This document shows, in pieces, positions 27,335 to 38,802 of a stretch of 64,000 nt of DNA; position 1 is the first letter of the stretch, and the number at the start of each line of letters is the position of its first letter. The position numbers and the translations under genes are program-made. This stretch comes from Paragonimus skrjabini miyazakii (lineage: Eukaryota; Platyhelminthes; Trematoda; Plagiorchiida; Troglotrematidae). The notes under the pieces were generated by a model that was given only the letters and a program-made list of their open reading frames with translations, had not been told where the DNA came from and did not search any database. The stretch is from NCBI GenBank assembly GCA_014338405.1, contig JTDE01000137.1, positions 60,776 through 124,775 of the forward strand, read 5' to 3'.

Positions 27335-27890
27335 GTAATCTACAACTGAAAATCATGACGCGTCATGTAAATTGGAGAAAGTGTAACAAAGTTGACTACA
27401 TAAAAACGTTAAAAATAATTTGCTTAGTATAATTAATTATGCTATTATTTTGTGGCAGTCACATCCGGTTTACGTTTTGTTCGCGTTTTGCGTGTGAGCC
27501 GAACCATATATAAATTGTTGTGAATTTGTTACATTTCGATGACTGTATTAACACTATGCTCTAGCCGGAAGTTTTGCAATGATGGTGATAAAGGTAGCTG
27601 GAAGTTTGCTGGATTTACACTCTGGTGAAACTTCGAATAGAAGCATTTTGTGACGCTCAGTACGTATGAGCCAGGCAGGCAAATTGTGCATAAACTGTAC
27701 TTCCCGTGATAAATTTTGTTGCTATTTTGCAGGTCTACACTAGTTGAGTAACCATTTTCTCAGGACGAATGAAACAGTTGGCTGTTGTCATGTAACCCTC
27801 GACAACTATCGTTTGTCTAAACTTTGATGAATATCTGTCGTTTGTTCAGTAACCCCGTTCTCCTGGTCCTGTATGTTATCTTCGTTGTCG

Positions 27891-27918
27891 TCAACATCAT
27901 CATCATCATCAACATCAT
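27891..27918 (+). repeat. Short CAT/CAA microsatellite
   Basis: It consists of imperfect runs of catcat with interspersed caa triplets inside intron 1, and the neighbouring bases carry further tcaaca units. Confidence 0.7.
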
Positions 27919-29166
27919 GCCACTCAACATCAACAGCGGTAGAAGTCCTGTAGTTGATTTAATTTTGCAGTCGTAATTCCTTTTAATTCAAACAACTGGT
28001 AGTGGTATCAAAGAAGGCCAGTACACCATTTCCAACCTAACAGACAGTACTGCACGCCTAGTTAGAACCGCCGTGACATGAAAGCGCGGAACTGCTCATC
28101 TAATTTCTAAGAGGGACCTCGAACGTGTGGGCTACTTACCCACTTCAGTGAACCACCGATTGCTTCGGTGTGTGTGGAGAATTCGATGGAATTGTGTTGA
28201 ATCAGATAGCCGAGGGAACGTCATATGTATATTGGAGTGAGAAATACTGACTGAGTAGATGACTAATAGTCACTAGAGTTCACGTGAAAGTTATCTATTT
28301 GCATTTGGTCGGTAATAACATATTTGTATATTTGCATGTTGAATTAGTGTAATGCTGCTTGCAAGACTTCTATATAAACATCATCCAGGCTTGTTATTCT
28401 TCACATTCTGTGTTAAGTAGTAGAAAAACCACTGATTCTGCAATTTGATGCTTCAAAGCTATGGAACGTTTCCTTGCCAGTGATTAAACGGAACAATCCA
28501 CAGTGTAAACGAAAGAAAAACTGTCGCAAATTATATTATCGATATTTATATCCTCCCTCTGCTCACTGCAACATAGGCCAAATGAATAAATGTAAAATGA
28601 TGAAACCCTCGTTAACAGGCAAAACGTTTTCGCCATGAAAATGACGTGTTTGTTGGTTCTTTCTGCAGGATCAACTTGAAAGCTATGCATATTATTTGGT
28701 TGTCCAGTAATGTTTTTCATTAGTTAACCGCACCGTTTCCCTTCTCTGTCAATAAATCGTCCATTTACTTAGATCGTATCTGATAAGCGCAGGAACATCG
28801 GTGGATTAGTTTTTCCGTTCCAACATACCATGGTGGTTTTAGGCGCAAATATATCTGGCGTTCGGCAGAACAATAATAAAGATGTAACACCACTTTTCAG
28901 TTCAAACGGAAATGGTGAACAAGAGCAGTGCCACTCCAGAAATTCATTCATTCAATACAAAGGCTTTTGTTAAGATGTGCCTTCCAGTGGAACATCCATT
29001 GTTTTACCGTGAGAAAACTACCCCTTGTTTCCAGACCGAGCACCTGGCTGCCAGATGTGAAGTAAACCTCATTCAACTTATAAAACTATATTGCCTCAGT
29101 ATCACAAAACAAAACCTATTCATCTACAGACCCGTTCCAAACCGTCGGCCTTTCTGTTGAGAAACA

Positions 29167-30040
29167 ATTCATACTATAGTCCGAAGTCCTCCAAAACATC
29201 ACACACAACGTTCCGAAATGTAGCCGCCGTGTGGCTCTTGATTGTGTTGCGCGAAAAATCGTCGCCCAGAACAGATGCAATCATTCGGTAGTGTGCGAAA
29301 AATCTCTGAGATTCTTTTCACATTACAGTACTATTAACAACCATTAACGTCACTCTTGTTACACTATCGTGAATGTAATGGAATTGTTTAGTAATCGTTG
29401 GTGACAAACAGCTAGTTAGTTGCTGACTTCAAATCTGGTTGTCATTGAATGAACTCTATCTCACAAATGTGCCGAAAGAGCGTCGTCCCTTAAACACCCT
29501 TAGAACTGTGCAACATTTTAACGTCAATTGTATGTGTTGCTAACCAGGCTGTTTACTTTTAGCGTGTACAAATGCTGAACTGGTGTAGATGTCAGCAGCT
29601 TGTAGTAGGAGATAAACGAGTATTACGAACTCTTCCTGTAGATAGTTGTGACCCACCTAATAAGCGGGAGCTCGGTTCGTTCAAAAAGTCAACCACGTGT
29701 GGAAAATATAAGGTTAATCGTGGTGTTTCCCAGAAATATCAAATTTTCTAAGATAATTAGTGATTTCGTTAATACAGTTCCCATATTGCAGACAATAAGA
29801 TGGTTTGCAACGAGAATAACTGAATCTGACTGGCGCGAAATATGTTTACTGATTAAATAAATGGAGCTATTTAAACGTCCAGTTGCACAGGACAACACAT
29901 GTATGAACGCCAAATGCGCCGTAAATTACATCAGTTGCTTTCACAGTTTTCCTGCGTTTCAGTCCATCTAAAATCGAACGGCATGACTTGCTCTCACAAA
30001 CGATTGGTCCAGTTAATCCATCTAACACTGTCACTCAAGC
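29167..30040 (+). repeat. Direct duplication, unit A
   Basis: It is co-linear with 30693-31690 at an offset of about 1.52-1.53 kb. Shared landmarks are gaaatgtagccg (29215 / 30743), ctattaacaacca, gaatgaac..atctcacaaat, and ggtgtaga.gtcagcagcttg (29582 / 31104). Homology carries on through the gatggtttgcaac region into caatgatctgct-like sequence near 30 kb. Substitutions and small gaps are frequent, so it is old. Open frames inside it (29648-29860, 29689-29913) are not conserved with unit B and are not genes. It could be a tandem duplication or two insertions of one unclassified element. Confidence 0.75.
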
Positions 30041-30127
30041 TTATGCATTCTTCCACAGTCACTCAAGAAATCCGTATACAATCACCATATTTATCTAATG
30101 AGTAGTATGGGATATGATTTGCATATA

Positions 30128-30390
30128 GATTGAACATCACCCACAATTGATCGCAGCTGTCACATTCCCATAGACTATCCAGTCGGCCCATTTCGAAAAG
30201 CAACACTGGGCTCGAGTTTCTCTCTTATTTGAGCTCGTCTGTAGTGCATATTATCGCCACTGCCAGGACTAGAGCTTCGACCAAGCTTTCATTAGAAAAC
30301 CATGCTAACCAATGCGCCGTTGACCTCACGTCAGGCGCGACCGAATCATCGTATGTAAACGCTCAACCACTTTCGCTTGTGAGTAATGCT
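30128..30390 (-). mobile_element. TIR/tRNA-like element copy, right end lost
   Basis: The left inverted repeat (attgaacatcacccacaatt, then gatcgcagctgtcacattcc) is well kept. The interior follows 6962-7286, with minus-strand A-box-like GGCGCATTGGTTAGCATGG and a poorer B box around GGTCGAAGCTC. It breaks off after the cgcttgtgagtaat landmark, just where the right inverted repeat should begin. Confidence 0.75.
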
Positions 30391-30527
30391 CAGGTTGCCC
30401 GATCGTCTTGAAATGGACACAGTTACTGTATGTTAACTCCAATTGATGACCCCTCGACTAGGACTTCTCTCCAAGTTTAAGTCACAGAAATTATTGACTT
30501 GTTGAACAGGGGATTTTGGTTTTCATG

Positions 30528-30693
30528 TAGATTGAGCATCATCCATAATTGATCGCAGCTGTCGCATTCTGACAGACTTTCCAGTCGGCCCCATCCGAAG
30601 AGAAACACTAGACTCGAGTTTCGAAAGTGGTCGACTGGAAAGTTTATGGGAATGCGACAGCTGCGATCAACTGTGAGTGACGTTCAATCTATA
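30528..30693. mobile_element. Internally deleted copy reduced to a TIR-TIR hairpin
   Basis: tagattgagcatcatccata to about 30600 is followed almost at once by its inverted copy ending gacgttcaatcta at 30693. The tRNA-like core is gone, except for a short gactcgagtttcgaaa remnant. The two arms are about 70 bases and highly complementary. Unit B of the direct duplication starts exactly at its right edge. Confidence 0.8.
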
Positions 30694-31690
30694 ATTCGTA
30701 TTATATTCCAACGTCTTTGAAAACATTTCCAACAACGTTCTGAAATGTAGCCGTTATGTGGCTTTCGATTGTGATGCGCAAAATGGTCGCCAACCACAAT
30801 ATAGGTAAGTATTACTCAAAGTGTGCCGAAAATCGCTGAACTACTTTCCATACTGCCATACTATTAACAACCAATAGCATCACTCGTGTTAAACTAAAGT
30901 GGATGTGACGGGATTGTTTAGCAATGACTGGAGACTGCCAGTTTCTTTTTGCTGACTTGGTTCTCACTGAATGAACCCCATCTCACAAATTTGCCAAAAG
31001 AATGTCACATCCTACACGCCCTTAGAAATCTGGTACATTTTAACATATGTTACATGTGTTGCCATTCAGGCTGTTTGCGCTCAACGTATACAAATGTCGA
31101 ACTGGTGTAGAGGTCAGCAGCTTGCCGTATGAGACATACCAAAGTCACACATGCCTCCAATATGTACTGGTGACTCACTTGAAGAGCGAGAGTCTAGTTC
31201 ACTCGGGAAATCAACCGTGTCGATTTGTAGAAAATAAGTGTAAGATATTTTTCGGGAAGGCAACAAGGTGTTTAATCGTGGCGCATTCCAGAAATACCGC
31301 ATTTGTTGAAATCACCCGTGGTTTCGTTAAAAAAGTTATCACTTTGCAGACAGTATGGTAGTTTGCAACAAGAATACATAGGCCTGAATAAGTTTGAAGG
31401 AAATGTCTACACAGAATATTGAACACAATTTCATCATTAGGTTATGAGCAATCAGTTCATACCAGTTAGACCTTATAAAATTGACACGAAATATGTTCAC
31501 TCAAAAAGAGCATAGATTTATGAAGACGTTCAGTTACACGTTTCATCACAATCATGAAGTACGCTGCAAATTAAATCAGATGCTTGCACGGGTTATCTGT
31601 GTTCTAATCGTTTAGGATCGAACAGAATGATCTACCCTCGCAAAGGAATGGCCTGATTAACATCTCTTACACTATCATCGAGTCTTAATT
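30693..31690 (+). repeat. Direct duplication, unit B
   Basis: It is the second unit, matching 29167-30040. Extra bases relative to unit A lie mainly in the middle (around 31140-31200). Its left limit coincides with the edge of the hairpin element at 30528-30693. Open frames at 31047-31361 and 31211-31426 have no counterpart in unit A. Confidence 0.75.
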
Positions 31691-33353
31691 GTGTTTTCCT
31701 CTACACTTAACAGACCCATCTAAAAGTCTGCTGGATTTATCCATTCTTGTTCTCTCATCCTTTATAAAATGCCTAAAGTCATTACCTTCAACATAACATT
31801 AACTGTCGTCAATTAACATTCGAATTTCAACCCATTATCCACATGCCTACCCGTCGGCGCTAATTACACCTAAGTTAATAGCTGGTTCTCAAGGTCTCAA
31901 GAACCGTCGAAGTCGTGAGATGTTACTTAACATTGAATGTAGCTGTCTAAAACTTATACGATATTCCACATCACATTTTTGTTCCACCCTACTCCAATCA
32001 GGCGATTTTCAACGGATATCAATATATGACTATTTAGTCGCGACTAATGTGAGGGTGATAATGCGATAACAGACAAGGTTTTCCAATAAGAACGTTGTCA
32101 GGCTTCAAAACAAGTGTGAAACTCGAGACTGGTGATTAGTTGAGAAAACAGCTGGATGAAACGTTGATATGGACAAGAAAGCTGCGACAACATGCAACAG
32201 GTGCAAAAGTTATGTCAATTATGTCTCACTATAACTATCACCAAATGTAAATAACAATCCATTCAACTATGATTGTTTTCCGATTGCTCACTTCGGTAAA
32301 CTCCGAATCTCTCTACGTTCATGAACTATGTGAAAGAAAGCCTCAACTTATACACATGCTCAGTTTCACACCCTTTCATGGGTGATAGCAGTAGAGATTA
32401 AAACACAATTCACCTAATGTAGGTGCATTAAACTAACTTAAGGAGAACGAGGCACAAAACATGAATGATGAAAATGAACGTTACTAAATTCAAACCAGGT
32501 GGCTATCGTCAGCAAATAAGTTCAAGCAAACCAAAGGTCATCGGATTTGTTCCTAAAAACAATGCAAATTTCAATCAGCTTACCATTGGGAATGCATAAA
32601 ATAAACTACGAATCATGTATCCTAGTTAAGTGATCCTCAGTCAGAACGGTAAAGCTGACGGTTTAAAATTGAGAGTCGCCGTCATACTGGGTTTTGCCCA
32701 TCAATTTTAGGTCTGGGCATATTGGCTTTGCAACTTCAGCCTTGCGTCTAGCTGACGGACGATTTCCAAGCATAAGACTAAGTTACGCCTTCCCGGACAA
32801 ACGTTGAGGTAGAAAAGGCGACAAAAGATGTCCCAAATTGGCGGATTATTAGATCTGTTTTAAACAGGGCAAATCGATTAGATTAGGGGCGTCATCTTCT
32901 CATCAGTCCTGAGTGTTAAGCCCAGAAAATCCAATTAGTTGATCACCACGTTATCAGAAGATTATGATGGCTCACCCCGTGTTTTTGCATGTTGTTCTAC
33001 ACTGGTGTACTATTACGCGAACAGTTTTACGTACGAAACTACAGAGCTCTGCTGAACATATCAGTGTATTATATGTACGGTTCAGAAACAAAAGTCTAGT
33101 GAAAGGCGTACACTGACAATTTTAGAAATGCATACGTATTATAAACGTGTTATATTTGAAAATACTTGTAACCATCTGAATTACGTCATGAAAACATTTC
33201 CTCAAATTTTCGTGAATTCAAAACACTTTCCACTAGAAAATTTAACACAAATAATCATCAACGATAAACATGCGTATTTAATCATATACTTAATGTATTT
33301 GCGCCTCTTGGTTATATTAATTTTATGTCTTATTTTCCGTGTACGTTAATCAG

Positions 33354-33707
33354 AACGCAGTTTACTTGGCTGTCAAAAACACTTTGTAGACGAGTGTCGG
33401 TCAGCACTGAAGACGGTGAACTATGGCCGTCCAAATCTGAAACATTGCACATGCGATGGACAGTCGAGCCGTTCAATAGAAGATTTATCAAAGTGTAATC
33501 TACTTCGACGAAATTTAATCAGTCATCCATGCATGCAGGATCCACCGATATTGTATCGTGACATACCAAAGGCAGACCAGACGGCTGCAAACAGTGCCGA
33601 CATATATGCACTTTTACCACCGGGTTTGATGGATACAGTTGATTTGAATTCGCGGCCATTAATCAAGAACGGGACAACCAATGTTCAAAATGCAACGAAT
33701 CACTCAG
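33354..33707 (+). CDS. GFR-like gene, coding exon 2: rest of GDNF domain 1 and glycosylated linker
   Basis: The acceptor is ttaatcag ending at 33353, and the donor is cactcag before gtaaca. Both ends are phase 1. Residues 94-153 supply the six remaining cysteines of domain 1 (100, 108, 125, 127, 141, 153). They include DECRSALKTVN and the hallmark CTC pair (HCTCDG), which closely parallels GFR-alpha domains. A linker (154-211) follows with three N-glycosylation sequons at Asn199, 206 and 209. A nearer AG at 33360 would give the wrong phase, which is why the upstream one was chosen. Confidence 0.85.
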
Positions 33708-36163
33708 GTAACAAACACATTTGAGCAAAGCAACCAACCAACTCTCTCATTTCGAGGATAGCCTGGCTTTGTTGTCACGGCAGAAATGTCCGGTTCATGT
33801 GTTGTGCATTTATCCTTGTAAGCAACAAATGCACTAAATCCTGAATTTTCAAGAAGTGTTTTTTGACCGTGTACATTTGATAAACAACTAGCTTACACTC
33901 CACTTATTCACGTCGGTTGGTCGCAAATAGGTGTTTATCAATGTTTCGGCGCCCGAGCTTATATCTAAGCAATTTCAAGATTAGTGTCTCCAGTGGAAAT
34001 CAATTTTGCATGGTGAATTTGCGATTCACTCACTGCTGAACTGTTACCAGTTGGCTAAAACAATTTATCAAACATAAGAGCCCACGCATACTGTAAAACA
34101 TTTTGAAAAACGCACAGTCATGAATAAAAGTAAGGAGCCAAAAAAATTCGTCCTAAATCTTAGCTAAACGACGTTAGGAACTCGGGTTTGTGATTGGAGT
34201 TGGCCATACACTTCCGACTTGTGTTGGATTGGAATGCTTATTTTCTCTTACTGTTCCCTCCACTTCGTACCAATCATTAACACTCGAAGTAGTTAATTCT
34301 GTTAATCTCGCAATGACACTTACTCCCAAGCTGCATCCTTGCTTACACTAATCGGATAATGTTAGTCTAAATGAAGTCTGAACATGCAATGTCTCACGTC
34401 TCAAGCCAAAGCACTTATTGGCTCGGCTTGCAGTCATGCAATTATCCGGTACGGGATAACTGTCCGCTAATGTAAACACACTCATTCCGTCTAGGAATAT
34501 TAGCCTGTATTGATTGCAACGGAAATGTCTTTGGGTGGTAACCATCTTACTTAGTGATGCTTGGCCTTGAAGCAATAAAGAACTTGGATTTTGTAGTTCT
34601 TCCGAATCAAAGAGTAGAATATGAAGAGTTTATTAAATGCTAAACTCAGACTGGCCTCTTCTATAAGTAGACAGCCAATAACATATAAGGTGCACATTGT
34701 TCAGCATTTGAATATAGTGCAAATGCATGCATACACAAGTAGCTTTTGAAGGGGTTTCAGTGAATTCGATGATGCATTTATGTTTCGGATCAGAAGAACG
34801 CAATTTCTAATGGTTTCATTATTTATTTGCAACTAAACTTTTTCTTATGAATAGGCGGCTGTTCTACATGCAGAACTTAGCAGTCTCATCTATTTTTGTT
34901 TCGAATTTGCTTCGCTTACAGCAGTATTTTCAATGTAAATAATTTTTCCAAGTGATTGATTCAATGAATGGAAAATTAGCGATATTTTAAAACGCCCAAC
35001 TTGGTAAAATTGTCAGATATAATTTTCCTCACGGAATTTTATTCATACGACCTGCGGCTCAAATTGTACATCGACCTCATCCGTCCGTATGCAGCAGACA
35101 GGAATGAGAAGAGTTTAATAAATTTACACTTCCGTTCTTAATTCAATCTGAACTAAACCCTCAGACAGACATCACATTTGTTTTTAAAACCACCATTTGC
35201 ATTTCAATCATCAGGACAGATCTGAAGGCGGAAGTCGTGGTTCGTTGCTTGTGGCGTACACAGCACAATCGATTCATGGTGGAACATAGCAAAGGAAGTT
35301 GAACTTGTCCAGATGAACAGACTTTTTTAACATCCAAAAGGGCTGACAGCACGTCGATTCAATTTTGAACCCCTAAAGAACGTGAAAACGATTGGAAGAA
35401 AAAATGTATTAGCACTGTCGACAGACTGGTTCAACTGTGAAAATAACGGACACTAATAGCACTGCCATGAGGGTGACCGTATGCCATCTGGGGAGGATAA
35501 TACACGAAAAAGAGGAAATCAGCTGTGGTGTAATTTTCATAACGTTAGATACAGTTTGGTAGTTTTTTAGAATATAATGTTTGGTTAACAACTACACACA
35601 TTACACTTTGTTTGCGTTTAACGTACATGTGTATTGTGTGAACGCCCATCGTACTTCAACACTCGCAAATAGTGCAACTTTAAGATAAATTGTAGAAGCT
35701 GTACTTCTACTACTGACCAACATGATGGTTGAAATATTCCGACCGTCAGGAGAACGTTTACGTTATGCGCGTTTGTAGCAACTTTGTTGTTCAGTTAGTC
35801 ACGCAGCAAAGAAAGCCCCTCAATGTTTTATGAGGACATCTATTGTATACACAACATAAATTAGTTCATTGATAATCACTTTCTTACGCGGTATACCATT
35901 TGTCAGAAGATAGAATACAGAACAGTTAAATTCCGTTTCCAGGGACCACCGAACCCACTTTTTATTTTGCTACCAATTGGGAATGAATATGTCTACTTTC
36001 ATTCTGAAACTTACAAACCTGTCACCATATTGACGGAAGAGAATCTTTTAAAATATGTTTAGTAATTCCAATATTTTTTGGGGGAAAATGTGTTTTAGTT
36101 TTAAATAAATTTTTGTAGCATTGTTTGAAGCTGAGTTTTTGCAATTTTTTTCTCAAGTTACAG
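33708..36163. other. Intron 2 of the GFR-like gene
   Basis: It runs from gtaaca to caagttacag. I see no repeat or exon in it. The minus-strand frames at 34348, 35161 and 35409 are unsupported. Confidence 0.65.
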
Positions 36164-36437
36164 GAAAGAAACTAGGAATGAGCAAGCCAGAAGAAATGGA
36201 AGGAGAGAAAAATAGTGGGGTAATGATCGTCGATGAATCAAGCAGGGTACGATTCACGTTATCAAATCAGACTGCGACGAACGTAAGACAAATGGAAAAA
36301 GAAAATAACATTTTTCCCGAAATACGGCTATCGAACTGTTTATTGGAACTGGAACAGTGCACAAATCACGCACCGTGTGCCAGATCGCTTAATCGATTGC
36401 GTGCACTTTGTACACCGAGATCCTGTGAAAAGTTGAG
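36164..36437 (+). CDS. GFR-like gene, coding exon 3: linker and first half of GDNF domain 2
   Basis: The acceptor is ctcaagttacag (phase 1) and the donor gag before gtaata (phase 2). Residues 212-303. An acidic, methionine-rich linker with one sequon (Asn246) leads into domain 2. Its first five cysteines are 270, 277, 283, 294 and 299, within SNCLLELEQC, APCARSLNRL and LCTPRSC. The rest of the domain lies in the next, very short exon. Confidence 0.85.
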
Positions 36438-36902
36438 GTAATATTTTCGACAATGTTGTTCAGATTGTGAAGCAATAATTTTTCGCAGTTTACTATATTC
36501 GTTCACTGAAAATTGATTGTTGTAACTTTCTTCGGTGAAAGTAGTTAAGTAATTATAATTGGTTGGATTATTTTTCTGGAAGCAAACTATGTTTTAATCG
36601 ATCGAACCTAGAATACCAGGAAACTGCTTCTGCTCATTTCCCGGTAAACCCCATAAATATAACAACCAAATTGGAGTGCACCTTATATTAACAACTTCCG
36701 TCGAATTTAAGTTTGTTTTATCGATCTATGATAGTAGCAAATGTTGAGATAGACAATAGAATTTTATCAGATAGTCACTGAGTTCGTTAACTGCAGGTTT
36801 AACCAAATTTGCAGTCAAGTACAAACTTTTACAAATTTTTACCTGGGCAAGTTCGGTAAAGGTTCTTTTTGTTTCGTAATTTTCAACTCAAACCTGCTTC
36901 AG
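36438..36902. other. Intron 3 of the GFR-like gene (shortest, 465 bp)
   Basis: It runs from gtaata to tgcttcag. AT-rich; nothing else seen. Confidence 0.75.
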
Positions 36903-37042
36903 ATATCAATGTCTACTTGCTCATCGTGATTATCAGAAATATGGACTACACGATAATTGTACCTGCGATACAGAAGCTGATTTCGTACGAAGGCAACGTT
37001 GCCTGGACTACCAATTGAGTATTTTGGACAACAAGTGTGTCG
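36903..37042 (+). CDS. GFR-like gene, coding exon 4: second half of GDNF domain 2 (140-nt exon)
   Basis: This exon is too short to show as a long ORF. It was found by looking for the missing half of domain 2. The acceptor cctgcttcag ends at 36902 and takes the phase-2 end of exon 3. The donor is gtcg before gtgagt (phase 1). Residues 303-349 hold Cys306, 322, 324, 336 and 348, in order CLLAHRDY, NCTCDTEADF, RCLDYQL and NKC. This completes a ten-cysteine domain. A minus-strand open frame (36899-37216) covers the same bases and is a shadow. Confidence 0.85.
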
Positions 37043-38631
37043 GTGAGTCTGTGACCGTGAACATTTTGTTTGGGTTAGAATGTGTGACAGTACTGATTTT
37101 CCAACAAAGCCTTCATTATTTGGGTAAACTAGATATTTCTTTACAAAATTCAACTGTCTTTGAAAAGCCAGAACCGTTCCATTAAAATCAATCGATTTAT
37201 AGCTGTAATTTTGCAAAATATTCCATATTGCGCATTTCCTGAGTTAAGAATATTTTATCGCAAAACTTTCTTCAAAACATTGCGTGGAAAATCATACTGA
37301 ATTAATATGTGTGTTCACTCCAACACCCGGAATCTAAAACCAACGTATACAGACTTAGTTCGGTCTGTTATGTTTTCATTAAGATTCCATTGGAATCCAC
37401 CTATAGGTCACCACAGTGTATCACACAGTGTCACTGCTAGTTGGTGTCCGTTGAAGCTTTTATTCAACGATATCACCGAGATTTTTATAAAGAAAACATC
37501 AGTTGCATTGGTTGGTAGTCTTCTCATATAGAATGACTCACATGACCCCTTCCGTACATTCAAGGTGAACAAAACTGTGCTTTCAACCGTGGAAAATCTG
37601 TGTAAAGTATATCATTGATTGCTCAACAGTGAACTACCTATCATATCAAAGCTATAGTAGAACAGATGACTCAACAACACTCGTTCACAACAGATCCCTT
37701 CACGATAGATCCAATTTTGTTGGAAGGGGTTCTCAGTAAATTTAGTTTCTTCATTATGCCGAACTGGATGCTGCAGGCCACGTTGGTAACGACCACATGT
37801 AAGCAGGTATTTTATAAGTATCACAAAGGTAACAGGGCTGGAAATAGACAGCAGTGATTGGTACGGCATTTGGGATATTGTAGGATATCGCCTTACTTAT
37901 ATTAGCCATGATTTAGACAAACTGGCCTGCGTTGTTAAAATTGCCAGTGACGGGGGATGGATGAATACTTGATAATATGCCGGAGAGATTACCTGCCACT
38001 CAAATGTACGGCTATCATTTTCTCAGATTATTAGCCTTCTTCTTGCAATCTCCCACATATTCTTGTGTATATAATCAGTACTGCTAACAAACTTGAACCC
38101 TACTGGCAAAGTTGTTGATTGTTACAAATGCTGTCATAGTTAACTTGTTTGCCACTGAATATGATTGAAAAAATACGGGTCAATTTATTATTTTCACCTG
38201 AGTGTGTAGAAAATAACACCACAATATTATGGTCAGTGTTTATCGACTCGTTGTATAGTCTAACAAGAAAGGTACATGTAACTGACTGTGACTTCGAATT
38301 TAAATACATGGGATATGAAATTTTCCACGCAACACAATACAGTGTACATACAGCTAATTATGAGTTTCGAGTTGTGTGTACTGAATCCGACAATAATTAT
38401 TACAGCTGATTTCAGCTGAGCATGTCTTTACTTCAACCGTCTTTGTAGAAGACCGAAACAAGTCTCCACAAAACTAAGTCTCGCAGCATGATAAGATGAT
38501 ATGACATATATTACTCATTAATTGAACGGAGCCTGCGAATGATTCCAACATTTATAACGTATAAGTGAACTTACTTGTTTGTGTCCCTTAATGCAATGAA
38601 ATAACTGTGAGAATAATCTGTTCCGTTTTAG
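37043..38631. other. Intron 4 of the GFR-like gene
   Basis: It runs from gtgagt to ttccgttttag. Open frames at 37307-37531, 37666-37857 and 38149-38409 (+) have no domain and do not fit the phases. Confidence 0.65.
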
Positions 38632-38802
38632 AATCCGGCATCGCTGAATCGGAACTCACAAAATCACAACTGGAATATCAGTTTCTGGAACCACCGTCAA
38701 TAACACATCACAGATTGCCATCCGATAGGGAAAAAGCTACGAGTCACATGGCAGTCACAATGAAAATGTCGCAGTTACATTCGATAAATCGGGATGTGAC
38801 TA
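38632..38802 (+). CDS. GFR-like gene, coding exon 5: linker between GDNF domains 2 and 3
   Basis: The acceptor ctgttccgttttag and the consensus donor gtaagt flank a 171-nt, phase 1-1 exon coding residues 350-406. It has no cysteine and is hydrophilic (Ser, Thr, Gln, Glu, His), as expected for a linker. It is supported by strong splice sites, an open frame and exact phase fit with both neighbours. Skipping it would also keep the frame, so it could be an optional exon. Confidence 0.75.

Larger units (their letters stand above)
27335..33353. other. Intron 1 of the GFR-like gene (repeat-rich)
   Basis: It runs from gtaatc to ttaatcag. It contains a short CAT repeat (27891-27918), the direct duplication 29167-30040 / 30693-31690, and two copies of the inverted-repeat element (30128 and 30528). 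No domain-bearing exon was seen. None is needed, because exons 1 and 2 join in phase within a single complete domain. Confidence 0.65.

Noticed and set aside
36899..37216. 105-codon minus-strand frame with several cysteines
   Set aside because: It is antisense to exon 4, whose + reading completes a GDNF domain.
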